Shown here: positions 19,481-27,938 of the stretch, in pieces
Layout: every line of letters starts with the position of its first letter
Position numbering within the stretch: position 1 is the first letter of the stretch
Assembly (NCBI RefSeq): GCF_900100355.1
Contig: NZ_FNFH01000002.1
Location: 310,001-374,000, forward strand
Length of the DNA: 64,000 bases
Direction: 5' to 3'
Origin: Microbulbifer yueqingensis
GTDB taxonomy: Bacteria > Pseudomonadota > Gammaproteobacteria > Pseudomonadales > Cellvibrionaceae
Translations under genes and position numbers: made by a program
The notes under the pieces: model-generated
Databases searched by the model: none
What the model saw: the letters and a program-made list of their open reading frames with translations, nothing else
Told to the model about the DNA's origin: nothing

Positions 19481-20782
19481 TCATTCTGCGGAAATGGCCT
19501 CTTGCGGGCCGGCATCGTCGTGAAGAAAGTTATGTTGCCGTGCGAACTGCAGTCGCTGCTGATAGCGCTCTCTCTGGATGGCCAGGTACATCACCACCAT
19601 GCACAGGGCGAGCACTCCGTAGAGCAACATAAAGGCCGCACTGTGAATACCCACTAAATCCTGTGCCATACCAAACATGACTGGTAACGTGAAGCCGCCG
19701 AAGGCGCCGATAGTCGCCACGGTTCCCCCGACACTTCCCATATGCCCGGGGAAATTGTCGTGTAACGCCTTGTAGACCGAGGCGCGACCGAAGCCCTGGG
19801 CTATACCGATCACCAGCAGCAGCAGGGTGAACAGCTCGATGCTTACCTCGATACTGAGTTCGACATCGCGCTCAACCCCGTGGATTGTCATGGAGGTGGG
19901 GGGATAGCTCAGGAAGAAGAGGCATACCAGGCAGGTCCAGAAGACACTCCAGTTCACCGTGCGGGCACCGTAGCGGTCGGCAAACCAGCCTCCCAGGGCC
20001 CGCACAGAACTCGACAGGGCCACGAACACCAGTGTCAGCGCCATGGCGGTGGTCAGGGATACCTCGTAGACGGAAAGGTAGTAATGCGGCAGCCATAGCA
20101 GCAGCGCCAGGAAACTGCCAAACACAAAGTAGTAATAAAGACCGTAACGCCAGACCCGCAATTGCCGTAGCGGCCGCAGCTGCTGCGCCAGGTTGCTCGC
20201 CCGCCGCCGCTGCATGTAGCGGGTTTCCTCCGGTGCGGCCAGTGCGAACAGGACCACCATCACCAGCAACCCGATACCATAAGCCGGGCCTATCCACTCC
20301 CGCCCGGCCCAGCTCTCGATAGCCGGAGCCAGCGCCAGGGTAATCGCCGCGCCCACGTTACCGGCACCAAAGATCCCCATGGCTGTGCCCTGCTGCCTGC
20401 GCTCGAACCAGGGGGTGATATAGCGAATGCCCAGTACGAAGGAGACACCGGAAATGCCCAGCCACAGGCCGGCCAGCAGATGCCCCGAAAAAGTGCTGAT
20501 GGTGGGCAGCAGAACCAGCACCGGTAGCAGCAATAGCATCTGGACCAGGATGAGTTTCTTCGCCGAGAAACGCTCCACCAGCAGCCCGGCCGGGAACCTC
20601 AGTAACGCCCCGGTGAAAATGGGAGCCGCAAGCAGTACCCCGAACTCGGTCGCCGAGAGCTGGAACTGCTCCCGCAACTCGACACCGAGTACGGCATACA
20701 GGGTCCATACCGAGAAATTGGCCGCAAACATGGCCGTGGCGAGAACAAGTACGCGTCCCGCCAGTTGCTGTGAGTATTGCAT
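19481..20782 (-). CDS. NarK-type MFS nitrate/nitrite transporter (shorter form)
   Basis: This 433-residue, twelve-helix MFS protein has the NarK-type glycine-rich motifs GIFGAGNVGAA (helix 5 region) and GSVGGTVATIGAFGGF (helix 11 region). The MFS loop motif is RFPAGLLVERFSAKK. It is divergent from the next narK gene. Two dissimilar NarK proteins next to each other often form the NarK1/NarK2 set of denitrifiers, where one acts as nitrate/proton symporter and the other as nitrate/nitrite exchanger; which is which cannot be told here. Confidence 0.85.
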   Translation of the reverse strand: MQYSQQLAGRVLVLATAMFAANFSVWTLYAVLGVELREQFQLSATEFGVLLAAPIFTGALLRFPAGLLVERFSAKKLILVQMLLLLPVLVLLPTISTFSGHLLAGLWLGISGVSFVLGIRYITPWFERRQQGTAMGIFGAGNVGAAITLALAPAIESWAGREWIGPAYGIGLLVMVVLFALAAPEETRYMQRRRASNLAQQLRPLRQLRVWRYGLYYYFVFGSFLALLLWLPHYYLSVYEVSLTTAMALTLVFVALSSSVRALGGWFADRYGARTVNWSVFWTCLVCLFFLSYPPTSMTIHGVERDVELSIEVSIELFTLLLLVIGIAQGFGRASVYKALHDNFPGHMGSVGGTVATIGAFGGFTLPVMFGMAQDLVGIHSAAFMLLYGVLALCMVVMYLAIQRERYQQRLQFARQHNFLHDDAGPQEAISAE

Positions 20783-21102
20783 TACCGGACTCCGCTGTTT
20801 CCCTCATTTTACGGCAACTGTTTCCCGGCCTGCGCGTTTCCGGAGGGCGATCTGCGGCTTTACCCCCAAAAACATCCTGCAGATGGAGGGGGCAGCCGCT
20901 GCTACCACCTTGGTGGTAAAACGGCGCCTCCGCGCTGTATTTATCCGGGAAACGCCCTAGCCCATAGGGGTAAGTCATCGGAAAATCACCGGAATTTTCG
21001 GGACGCCTACCCCCTTTGTCCGCTTCCACTCCGGCATCACTCCCATACCATCGGGGCCAGACCCATTTAACCAACGATTCCCGTCACGCCGGAGATACAA
21101 CC
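20783..21102. promoter_or_regulatory. Divergent control region between two narK-type genes
   Basis: The 320 bases hold no gene. They carry a perfect inverted pair TACCACC-TT-GGTGGTA (20903-20918) in the 7-2-7 layout of NarL/NarP sites, plus single heptamers TACCCCC (20861-20867 and 21008-21014) and AGGGGTA (20966-20972). No TTGAT-N4-ATCAA FNR box was found. The right-hand gene has a GGAG ribosome-binding site 8 bases before its ATG. Confidence 0.55.
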
Positions 21103-22578
21103 ATGAGTGAATCGAGCGGCCTCAATCTACTGAATTGGGGCGATCCCAAGATAAAAACACTGCACATTACCTGGTTCGCGTTTTTCCTGAGCTTCGTGGT
21201 GTGGTTCTCCCACGCACCGCTGATGGTCTTCATCAAGGAGGCCTTCGATCTCTCCAGCCAGCAGGTCAAGGCCTTGCTCATCCTTAACGTGGCACTCACG
21301 ATTCCCGCCCGCATTATTATCGGCATGCTGGTAGACAAGCTCGGGCCGCGGCTCGTTTACAGTGGCCTGCTGATGATCTCATCGCTGATCTGCATCGGCT
21401 TTGCCACCGCTAACAGCTACGAGTCGCTGGCACTGTTCCGCTTCCTGCTGGGCTTTGTCGGCGCCGGCTTCGTCATCGGTATCCGCATGGTGGGCGAATG
21501 GTTCCCCGCCAGGCAGGTAGGCCTTGCCGAGGGCATCTATGGAGGCTGGGGTAACTTCGGTTCTGCCGCCGGTGCCATGACGCTGCCGACCATCGCGCTG
21601 CTGTTTGGCGGTGACGACGGCTGGCGCTACGCGCTCGGCCTGACCGGGGTAATCGCCGGCACCTACGGCTTCCTCTACTACCATATTGCCCGCAACACAC
21701 CGAAAGGTTCCACCTACTTCAAGCCGAAGAAGAGCGGTGGCCTTGAAGTAACCAGCATGCGGGACCTCTACTTTTACCTGCTGATGAACGTGCCCATGTA
21801 CCTGGCGCTGGGCGCACTGGCCTACAAGCTCTCCCCCGCCGGGGTGGCGCTGCTGAGCCAGCAGGCCACTTACATCATGTGGGGGCTGCTGGTGGCACTG
21901 TTTGCGCTGCAGACCAGGATGATCTGGCACGTGAACAGCGAACACCTCAAAGAGGGCGTGCCCGAGCTGGAAAAATACAACTTCAAGCAGGTGGCCATTC
22001 TCGACCTGGCCTACTTCGTCACCTTCGGCTCCGAGCTGGCGGTGGTCTCCATGCTGCCGCTGTTCTTCCTTGAGACCTTCGAGGGCCTGAGCCCGGTCAA
22101 GGCGGGCCTGCTGGCTTCCGGCTTCGCGTTCATGAACCTGGTAGCGCGCCCCACCGGCGGCTACTTCAGTGACAAGATCGGACGTCGCCGCAGCCTGATG
22201 TTCCTGGTCGGCGGGCTGGCGGTAGGTTACCTGGTGCTGAGCCAGATCCACGGTGGCTGGTGGATTCCCGCCGCAGTGGCGGCCACCATGATGTGCTCTT
22301 TCTTCGTGCAGGCCGGCGAGGGTGCGGTGTTCGCCATCGTGCCCCTGGTGAAGCGCCGCATGACCGGACAGATCGCTGGCATGGCCGGCGCCTACGGTAA
22401 CGTGGGCGCAGTGACCTTCCTCACCGTCCTGTCCTTTGTCAGCTACAGCCAGTTCTTCCTGGTCATCGCCGGCGCAGCCGCGATCATATTCTTCGCCTGC
22501 GCCTTCCTCGACGAGCCGAAAGGCAAGATCGCGGAAGTACTGCCCGATGGCACCGTACAGCTGATCAGCGTGGAATAA
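21103..22578 (+). CDS. narK: NarK/NasA-type nitrate/nitrite MFS transporter
   Basis: The 491-residue product has twelve predicted helices. [17 protein letters not shown] at the first helix, [14 protein letters not shown] (nitrate signature in helix 5) and [14 protein letters not shown] (second signature in helix 11) are diagnostic of NarK/NrtP transporters. [11 protein letters not shown] is the MFS loop motif. The ATG at 21103 follows GGAG; the open frame runs further upstream into the control region without conservation. A terminator follows at 22599. Confidence 0.92.
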   Translation: MSESSGLNLLNWGDPKIKTLHITWFAFFLSFVVWFSHAPLMVFIKEAFDLSSQQVKALLILNVALTIPARIIIGMLVDKLGPRLVYSGLLMISSLICIGFATANSYESLALFRFLLGFVGAGFVIGIRMVGEWFPARQVGLAEGIYGGWGNFGSAAGAMTLPTIALLFGGDDGWRYALGLTGVIAGTYGFLYYHIARNTPKGSTYFKPKKSGGLEVTSMRDLYFYLLMNVPMYLALGALAYKLSPAGVALLSQQATYIMWGLLVALFALQTRMIWHVNSEHLKEGVPELEKYNFKQVAILDLAYFVTFGSELAVVSMLPLFFLETFEGLSPVKAGLLASGFAFMNLVARPTGGYFSDKIGRRRSLMFLVGGLAVGYLVLSQIHGGWWIPAAVAATMMCSFFVQAGEGAVFAIVPLVKRRMTGQIAGMAGAYGNVGAVTFLTVLSFVSYSQFFLVIAGAAAIIFFACAFLDEPKGKIAEVLPDGTVQLISVE

Positions 22579-22598
22579 CCGGGCCGATAGCCCGAAAG

Positions 22599-22622
22599 AA
22601 AAACGGCCTGCGGGCCGTTTTT
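22599..22622 (+). terminator. Terminator after the plus-strand narK gene
   Basis: A ten-base stem (AAAAACGGCC with GGCCGTTTTT) and a four-base loop lie 20 bases after the stop codon, with the T run inside and after the 3' arm. The symmetry could allow function in both directions. Confidence 0.8.
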
Positions 22623-22721
22623 CTGTCTCCGGGGTACTGCCGCCACGACCGCTGGCAGTTGCGGTCTGGACACCGGCGTCCCGCCCCGGCACAGTAACCT
22701 TCTGGCCGCCAGGTAAGAAAC

Positions 22722-24485
22722 ATGAATGCACCAAGCCCCCCGCTGCCAGCGGAAGTCTCCAGCGCCCCGGCATTGTCTTCTGGCCTGTGCAGCACTGCAG
22801 GGCCCAAGCCCCAGAACGAGGATGCGGGCGTTTTTCACTGGCCCGCCAGTCCCCACCTGCAACAGTACCTGGGTGCAGTGGCCGCCGTCGCCGATGGCGT
22901 GAGCTCAGCCGAGGCAGGGGCCCTCGCCAGCAGTACGGCGACGCAGCAGTTCGTGGAGGATTACTTCCGGACTCCTGACACCTGGTCCGCGGCCCACGCC
23001 GGGCAGAAAATCCTCGCCTCCATCAACAGCAAGCTCTATCGCAAGAGCCACGAGTTTGCCCAGGAGGAGAAGGGCTTCCTCTGCACCTTCTCGGCGGTAG
23101 TGTTCAAATCCCGCAGTGCGCACTATTTCCATGTCGGCGACAGCCGCATCTACCACCTGCGCCAGGATCAGCTGAAGTGCCTGACCCGGGATCACACGGT
23201 CGTACTCTCCCATCGACGCCGGATGCTGGCGCGGGCCCTGGGCATGGATACCGGCCTGCAGGTGGATTACGGCCGGGTGGAACTGGAGCGTGGCGACTGT
23301 TTCCTCATCACCAGCGACGGGGTCCACGACTTTGTGGATACGGAGTTTATCCGGGCGCTGCTCGCCAGGCCGGACCTGACCGAACAGCAGAAGGCCGAGG
23401 CGCTGGTCAGGGCCGCAGAGGAAAATGGCAGTGACGATAACCTCACCGCGTTGGTGGTGGGGGTCAGGTCGGTGCCGGAAACCACGCTGGATGACTACAG
23501 CCGCCAGCTTACCCGGCTACCCTTCCCACCGCCGCTGACGCCCGGCATGATCCTGGACGGCTACCGGGTGGAGCGGGAAATTTTTTCCTCCCAGCGCAGC
23601 CAGCTCTACCTGGTGACTGATACCGCCTCCGGCGAGGCACTGGTGATGAAGACTCCCTCGATCAACTACGAGGACGATATCCACTATATCGACCGCTTCA
23701 TCCAGGAGGAGTGGATCGGCCTGCGGATCCAGAGCGATCACGTGGTGGAAGTGCACCGCCAGCAGCGGCCGCGCACCGCCCTCTACTACCTCATGGAATA
23801 CGTGGATGGCTGCACGCTGGAAAGCTGGATGACGGAAAACCGCTTTCCGAAACCGGCCGAGGCCTTCCGCATCATTCGCGAGGTCTCTGCGGGACTGGCT
23901 GCCTTCCACCAGCAGGAAACCATTCACCAGGACCTCAAGCCTGCCAACATCATGCTCGACCGTGCAGGGCGGGCAAAAATCGTCGATTTCGGCTCGGTAT
24001 ATATTGCCGGCAGCGCCGAAGTCTTCCGCCCGCTGGAACATCCCGGCGCCCTGGGCACCGCCTCTTATTCAGACCCGCACTATATCCTCGGGCGCAACAG
24101 CGGTATCCAGGGCGATATCTATGCGCTGGCCACCATTGCCTACGAGGTGTTCACCGGGGAGCTGCCCTATGGCGAGGGCATCAACGAGTGCCGCTCGCTG
24201 GCCGATTACGAGCAGCTGCGTTACCGTCCCGCGGCGGCGTTTAACCCCGTGGTACCCATCTGGTTCGACCGCACCCTGGAACGGGGCTGCAGCATCGACC
24301 TCGAGGAGCGATACCACACCCTGGACGCCTTCATCACCGACCTGGGCACCCCCAACCCGGATTACCTGCGGGACGACCCGAGCGATCAGCAGGGCCAGAA
24401 CGCCTCCCTGTTCTGGAAACTGCTGTGCGGACTCTGGGCCATCACCCTGCTGGCGCTGCTCGCCCTGTTTTCGTCCGGCAATTGA
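22722..24485 (+). CDS. Fused PP2C phosphatase and serine/threonine kinase, membrane-anchored
   Basis: The 587-residue product has two enzyme halves. Residues about 25-255 are a PP2C phosphatase: QNEDA, ADGVSS, HVGDSRIY, LTRDHT, ITSDGVHDF and GSDDNLTALVV carry the metal-binding aspartates. Residues about 280-545 are a protein kinase: Lys in VMKTPS, HQDLKPANIM catalytic loop, DFGS and a GDIYALATIAYEVF helix. The glycine-rich loop is poorly conserved (REIFSSQRSQLY), and the HRD Arg is Gln. A single C-terminal membrane helix (LLCGLWAITLLALLALF) anchors it. Such fusions often sit beside nitrate transporters, but the substrate is unknown. Confidence 0.85.
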   Translation: MNAPSPPLPAEVSSAPALSSGLCSTAGPKPQNEDAGVFHWPASPHLQQYLGAVAAVADGVSSAEAGALASSTATQQFVEDYFRTPDTWSAAHAGQKILASINSKLYRKSHEFAQEEKGFLCTFSAVVFKSRSAHYFHVGDSRIYHLRQDQLKCLTRDHTVVLSHRRRMLARALGMDTGLQVDYGRVELERGDCFLITSDGVHDFVDTEFIRALLARPDLTEQQKAEALVRAAEENGSDDNLTALVVGVRSVPETTLDDYSRQLTRLPFPPPLTPGMILDGYRVEREIFSSQRSQLYLVTDTASGEALVMKTPSINYEDDIHYIDRFIQEEWIGLRIQSDHVVEVHRQQRPRTALYYLMEYVDGCTLESWMTENRFPKPAEAFRIIREVSAGLAAFHQQETIHQDLKPANIMLDRAGRAKIVDFGSVYIAGSAEVFRPLEHPGALGTASYSDPHYILGRNSGIQGDIYALATIAYEVFTGELPYGEGINECRSLADYEQLRYRPAAAFNPVVPIWFDRTLERGCSIDLEERYHTLDAFITDLGTPNPDYLRDDPSDQQGQNASLFWKLLCGLWAITLLALLALFSSGN

Positions 24486-24516
24486 CGGCCGGAAAATTCC
24501 GGCTGCCGCGGGCAGA

Positions 24517-24523
24517 AGGGGTA
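24517..24523. promoter_or_regulatory. Single NarL-type heptamer
   Basis: AGGGGTA, the reverse of TACCCCT, lies 84 bases before the paired NarL-type site of the nrdD promoter. A lone heptamer is weak evidence by itself. Confidence 0.3.
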
Positions 24524-24606
24524 GCGGGTCCCTGCGCAGATATTCCCCGGCTTGTTCACCGGGCAAACAGAAAGCGCAATAACTGTTGATTTGGCCGCCT
24601 TACCAC

Positions 24607-24622
24607 TACCCCGAAATGGGTA
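24607..24622. promoter_or_regulatory. Putative NarL/NarP 7-2-7 site upstream of nrdD
   Basis: TACCCCG-AA-ATGGGTA is an inverted heptamer pair with the two-base spacer typical of NarL/NarP. It lies 186 bases before the nrdD ATG and 130 bases upstream of the FNR-like box. Family consensus is TACYYMT; the left arm differs at the last base, and the right arm read in reverse (TACCCAT) matches fully. Confidence 0.55.
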
Positions 24623-24692
24623 GAGACGGCATCGCTTTTAAGTAGCCGTGCAGCCACCCCGCCACCCTGCCCCTCTTGTCCCGAGATAAAAA

Positions 24693-24739
24693 ACACCATA
24701 TGTTGTGCCTTATAGAAAAACAGGCACAACATGTAGTTG
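24693..24739. promoter_or_regulatory. Tandem NrdR-like boxes in the nrdD promoter
   Basis: Box 1 is ACACCATATGTTGTGC (24693-24708) and box 2 is GCACAACATGTAGTTG (24724-24739). Both resemble the palindromic NrdR consensus ACACWATATWTWGTGT, box 1 more closely. Their starts are 31 bases apart, three helical turns, which is the spacing seen for NrdR pairs before ribonucleotide reductase operons. NrdR senses dATP/ATP and represses. No nrdR gene is in this window. Confidence 0.65.
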
Positions 24740-24750
24740 ATAAATATCAA
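24737..24750. promoter_or_regulatory. Perfect FNR/Anr box upstream of nrdD
   Basis: TTGATAAATATCAA matches the FNR/Anr consensus TTGAT-N4-ATCAA in every defined base. It overlaps the end of the second NrdR-like box by three bases, so activator and repressor may compete. It lies 57 bases before the nrdD start codon. Confidence 0.8.
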
Positions 24751-24807
24751 GTTTGCCCGGTAGCCACCGTGGCGGCATACCGGCAACTTCACCAGCCAGG
24801 AGGCCCC

Positions 24808-26907
24808 ATGTCCGCATCCACAACCGTCACCCCAGAAGCCAGCGCCGCCAGCGCCGTGCCCAGTGGCCGCATCCCGCCCGGCCTGCTGGTGCGGAAGCGC
24901 GATGGCCGCTCCACCGCGTTCGATAGCCGCCGTATCCACAGCGCCATTTTGCGCGCCGGGCAGGCAAGCGGTGACTTCGGCGCGGACGAGGCAGACCTGT
25001 TGACAGCACAGGTTTGCAAGGTGATTGGCCATCGCTGTGATGGTAGCGCGCCTCTGGATATCGAAGAGATCCAGAACATCGTGGAGCAGGTGCTGATCAG
25101 CAGTAACCACCTGGATACTGCCAGGGGCTATATCGCCCACCGGAGCCGCCACCAGCAGTTGCGCGAGGACCGCCGCACCCTGCTGGATGTGAGCGCGTCC
25201 GTCGATGAATACCTGCAGCGCGAAGACTGGCGTGTGGCAGCCAATGCCAACCAGGGCTATTCCCTGGGTGGCCTGATCCTTAACAGCGCCGGCAAGATGA
25301 TCGCCAATTACTGGCTCAACCACGTCTACGACCCGGAAATCGGTGCGGCGCACCGGGATGGCGACATCCATATCCACGACCTCGACATGCTGGCCGGCTA
25401 TTGCGCGGGCTGGTCCCTGCGCACGCTCCTTCAGGAGGGCCTTAACGGCGTGCCGGGCAAGGTGGAGTCCGGGCCCCCCGCACACCTCTCCAGCGCGGTG
25501 GGGCAGATCGTCAATTTCCTCGGCACGCTGCAGAACGAGTGGGCCGGTGCACAGGCATTCAGCTCTTTCGATACCTACCTGGCGCCCTTTATCCGCAAGG
25601 ACGGCCTCGGCTACGGCGAGGTCCGCCAGTGTATGCAGGAACTGATCTTCAACCTCAACGTGCCGTCCCGCTGGGGCACGCAGACGCCGTTTACCAACCT
25701 CACCTTCGACTGGGTCTGCCCGGAGGACCTGCGTGAGCAGGTGCCCGTCATCGCCGGTGAGGAAATGCCGTTTACCTACGGCGAGCTGCAGGAAGAGATG
25801 GACCTGATCAACCGAGCGTATATCGAGGTAATGAGTACCGGCGATGCGCGCGGCCGGGTGTTCACCTTCCCCATCCCCACCTACAACATCGCGCCCGACT
25901 TCCCCTGGCACAGTGAGAACGCCGAGCGGCTGTTCGCCATGACCGCGCGCTACGGCCTGCCCTACTTCCAGAATTTCATCAATTCCGACCTGAGCCCGAA
26001 CATGGTCCGCTCCATGTGCTGCCGGCTGCAGCTCGACCTGAGGGAGCTGCTCAAGCGTGGCAACGGCCTGTTCGGCTCCGCCGAGCAGACCGGCTCACTC
26101 GGCGTGGTGACGGTCAACTGCGCGCGGCTGGGCTACCTGCACCGCGGAGATGAACCCGGCCTGATGGCCGCCCTGGACCGCCTGCTGGAACTGGCGCGCA
26201 ACTCGCTGGAACTCAAGCGCAAGGTCATCCAGCGCCACATGGACGCGGGCCTTTTCCCCTATTCCAAGCGCTACCTGGGAACCCTGCGCAACCACTTCTC
26301 CACCATCGGCGTGAATGGCATCAACGAGATGCTGCGCAACTTCAGCGGCGACCGCGACAGCATCGTCACCGAAGAGGGCCAGCGCATGGCAGAGCGCCTG
26401 CTGGACCATATCCGCGCGCGCATGACCGAGTTCCAGGAGCAGACCGGCCACCTCTACAACCTGGAGGCAACGCCGGCGGAGGGCACCACCTACCGCTTCG
26501 CCCGCGAGGACAGGAAGCGCTACCCGGATATCCTCCAGGCCGGCAGCGATGAAGCCCCCTACTACACCAACTCGTCGCAATTGCCAGTCGGCTTCACCGA
26601 TGACCCGTTCGAGGCACTCGCGCGGCAGGAGTCACTGCAATCGCGTTATACCGGCGGCACCGTGCTGCACCTGTACCTGGGCGAGGAACTGCCGGACGCC
26701 GACAGCTGCCGCCGGCTGGTGCGGCGGGCGCTGGAGAACTACCGCCTCCCCTACATCACCGTTACACCGACTTTCTCGATATGCCCGGTGCACGGCTACC
26801 TGAGCGGCGAGCACCCGTTCTGCCCGCGCTGTGATGAGGAACTGCTGGCGAAAAAACAGTGCGGGAAAGAACAGAGCGGGATGGAACAGTGCGGGACGCC
26901 CGCATAA
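24808..26907 (+). CDS. nrdD: Anaerobic (class III) ribonucleotide reductase large chain lacking its glycyl-radical tail
   Basis: NrdD reduces ribonucleoside triphosphates without oxygen. The 699-residue product has an ATP-cone (about residues 25-115), the ten-strand barrel core with thiyl candidates in MCCRLQLD (C404/C405) and the zinc-site cysteines C659, C672 and C675 (CPVHGYLSGEHPFCPRC). It then stops after a short Cys/Gln/Glu/Gly-rich tail and lacks the RVxGY glycyl-radical motif that normally follows the zinc site. That motif is in the next gene. AGGAGG precedes the ATG. NarL, NrdR and FNR-like sites lie upstream. Confidence 0.92.
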   Translation: MSASTTVTPEASAASAVPSGRIPPGLLVRKRDGRSTAFDSRRIHSAILRAGQASGDFGADEADLLTAQVCKVIGHRCDGSAPLDIEEIQNIVEQVLISSNHLDTARGYIAHRSRHQQLREDRRTLLDVSASVDEYLQREDWRVAANANQGYSLGGLILNSAGKMIANYWLNHVYDPEIGAAHRDGDIHIHDLDMLAGYCAGWSLRTLLQEGLNGVPGKVESGPPAHLSSAVGQIVNFLGTLQNEWAGAQAFSSFDTYLAPFIRKDGLGYGEVRQCMQELIFNLNVPSRWGTQTPFTNLTFDWVCPEDLREQVPVIAGEEMPFTYGELQEEMDLINRAYIEVMSTGDARGRVFTFPIPTYNIAPDFPWHSENAERLFAMTARYGLPYFQNFINSDLSPNMVRSMCCRLQLDLRELLKRGNGLFGSAEQTGSLGVVTVNCARLGYLHRGDEPGLMAALDRLLELARNSLELKRKVIQRHMDAGLFPYSKRYLGTLRNHFSTIGVNGINEMLRNFSGDRDSIVTEEGQRMAERLLDHIRARMTEFQEQTGHLYNLEATPAEGTTYRFAREDRKRYPDILQAGSDEAPYYTNSSQLPVGFTDDPFEALARQESLQSRYTGGTVLHLYLGEELPDADSCRRLVRRALENYRLPYITVTPTFSICPVHGYLSGEHPFCPRCDEELLAKKQCGKEQSGMEQCGTPA

Positions 26908-26966
26908 GGACTACATCCCGCAGACTGGAGACAGTAACACCCCAGAAGAAAGAAAGGAGAGCTATC

Positions 26967-27161
26967 ATGCAAGACCACAACCTGCTCAACGATGAAGAAC
27001 GCACCCCCTGTGAAATCTGGAGCCGGGTGATGGGTTACCACCGGCCGGTGTCCTTCTGGAATCCGGGCAAGCAGTCGGAGCATCGCGAACGCCAGTACTT
27101 CGTCGCTGACAACGGGAAAACACCCGCAGCGGTTACTGCAACAGGGGCCGTTAATCCGTGA
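26967..27161 (+). CDS. Separate glycyl-radical domain protein of class III ribonucleotide reductase
   Basis: This 64-residue protein carries SRVMGYHRPVSFWNPGKQSEH, the glycyl-radical segment that is normally the C terminus of NrdD; the radical glycine would be Gly23. It has its own ribosome-binding site (AAAGGAGAG, 6 bases before ATG) and starts 59 bases after the nrdD stop, so it is a real gene rather than a frameshift tail. It overlaps nrdG by 4 bases (GTGA), so the activase is made with its target. NrdG should activate this peptide, which must dock into the NrdD barrel near the catalytic cysteine. Residues after about 46 look unconserved. Confidence 0.85.
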   Translation: MQDHNLLNDEERTPCEIWSRVMGYHRPVSFWNPGKQSEHRERQYFVADNGKTPAAVTATGAVNP

Positions 27162-27784
27162 GTGACTCCCTGCGGGTCGGTGGCTTTACGCCCTTTACTG
27201 CCATTGACTACCCGGGGGCCCTGGCAGCCGTGGTGTTCTGCCAGGGCTGCCCCTGGCGCTGCCGCTACTGCCACAACAGTGAGCTGCTGCCCGCCCGGGC
27301 GCCGACGCCCTATCGCTGGAGCAAACTGCTGGCGTTTCTTCGCGGGCGCAGTGGCCTGCTGGATGCCGTGGTGTTTTCCGGCGGCGAGCCCACCGCGCAG
27401 CGGGCACTGGAAAGCGCGATGACGCAGGTGCGGGAGCTGGGGTTCAAAGTGGGACTGCACACCGCCGGCATGTACCCGCGGCGACTGCAGGGACTGCTGC
27501 CGCAACTCGACTGGGTGGGCCTTGATATCAAGGCATTACCTGAAAACTATCCCGCTATCACCGGCGTGGAAAAAAGCGGGGCCACCTCCTGGGACAGCGC
27601 CCGGTTGCTGGCCGAGGCTGGCATCCCGCTGCAGGTACGCCTGACCCGGCACCCGCAGCTTACCAGTGAGGCAGAACTCGACGAGGTAAGGCGAAGGCTT
27701 GCCGACCTGGGAATCTCCGACCTGGTGGTGCAGGGCTGCAATACCGAGCGCTGCCTGGACCAGAAGCTGCGACTGCCCCACTGA
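27158..27784 (+). CDS. nrdG: Anaerobic ribonucleotide reductase activating protein (radical SAM)
   Basis: This enzyme uses S-adenosylmethionine and a 4Fe-4S cluster to place the glycyl radical on NrdD. The 208-residue product has the CPWRCRYCHN motif (CxxxCxxC) and VVFSGGEPTAQ. It begins with GTG that overlaps the preceding stop. It is longer than the compact Escherichia coli NrdG (154 residues) and resembles the pyruvate formate-lyase-activase-like NrdG2 form. Its direct substrate here would be the 64-residue protein. Confidence 0.9.
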   Translation: MSDSLRVGGFTPFTAIDYPGALAAVVFCQGCPWRCRYCHNSELLPARAPTPYRWSKLLAFLRGRSGLLDAVVFSGGEPTAQRALESAMTQVRELGFKVGLHTAGMYPRRLQGLLPQLDWVGLDIKALPENYPAITGVEKSGATSWDSARLLAEAGIPLQVRLTRHPQLTSEAELDEVRRRLADLGISDLVVQGCNTERCLDQKLRLPH

Positions 27785-27938
27785 GCGGGAACCATCAGCG
27801 GCAACAGGACCTGCCGGGCAGTGCTCCTCCCCCGGGTAATAATCGGCTCCCGCCAGTTACATAGCAGCATCGGCGCTCCCACCAGGAAAGTACCAGGACG
27901 GCGGGGGTGGTACTGCCGCCATCCATTGGGGGAAATAC

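Noticed and set aside
26859-26966. Upstream extension of the glycyl-radical protein, overlapping the end of nrdD
   Set aside because: It runs in another frame over nrdD codons and has no ribosome-binding site. The ATG at 26967 has a strong one.
26900-26970. A simple frameshift or sequencing error joining nrdD to the radical domain
   Set aside because: The stop is followed by 59 non-coding bases with a proper ribosome-binding site and ATG; a one- or two-base change would not restore the normal 11-12 residue link. It remains a point to check by resequencing.
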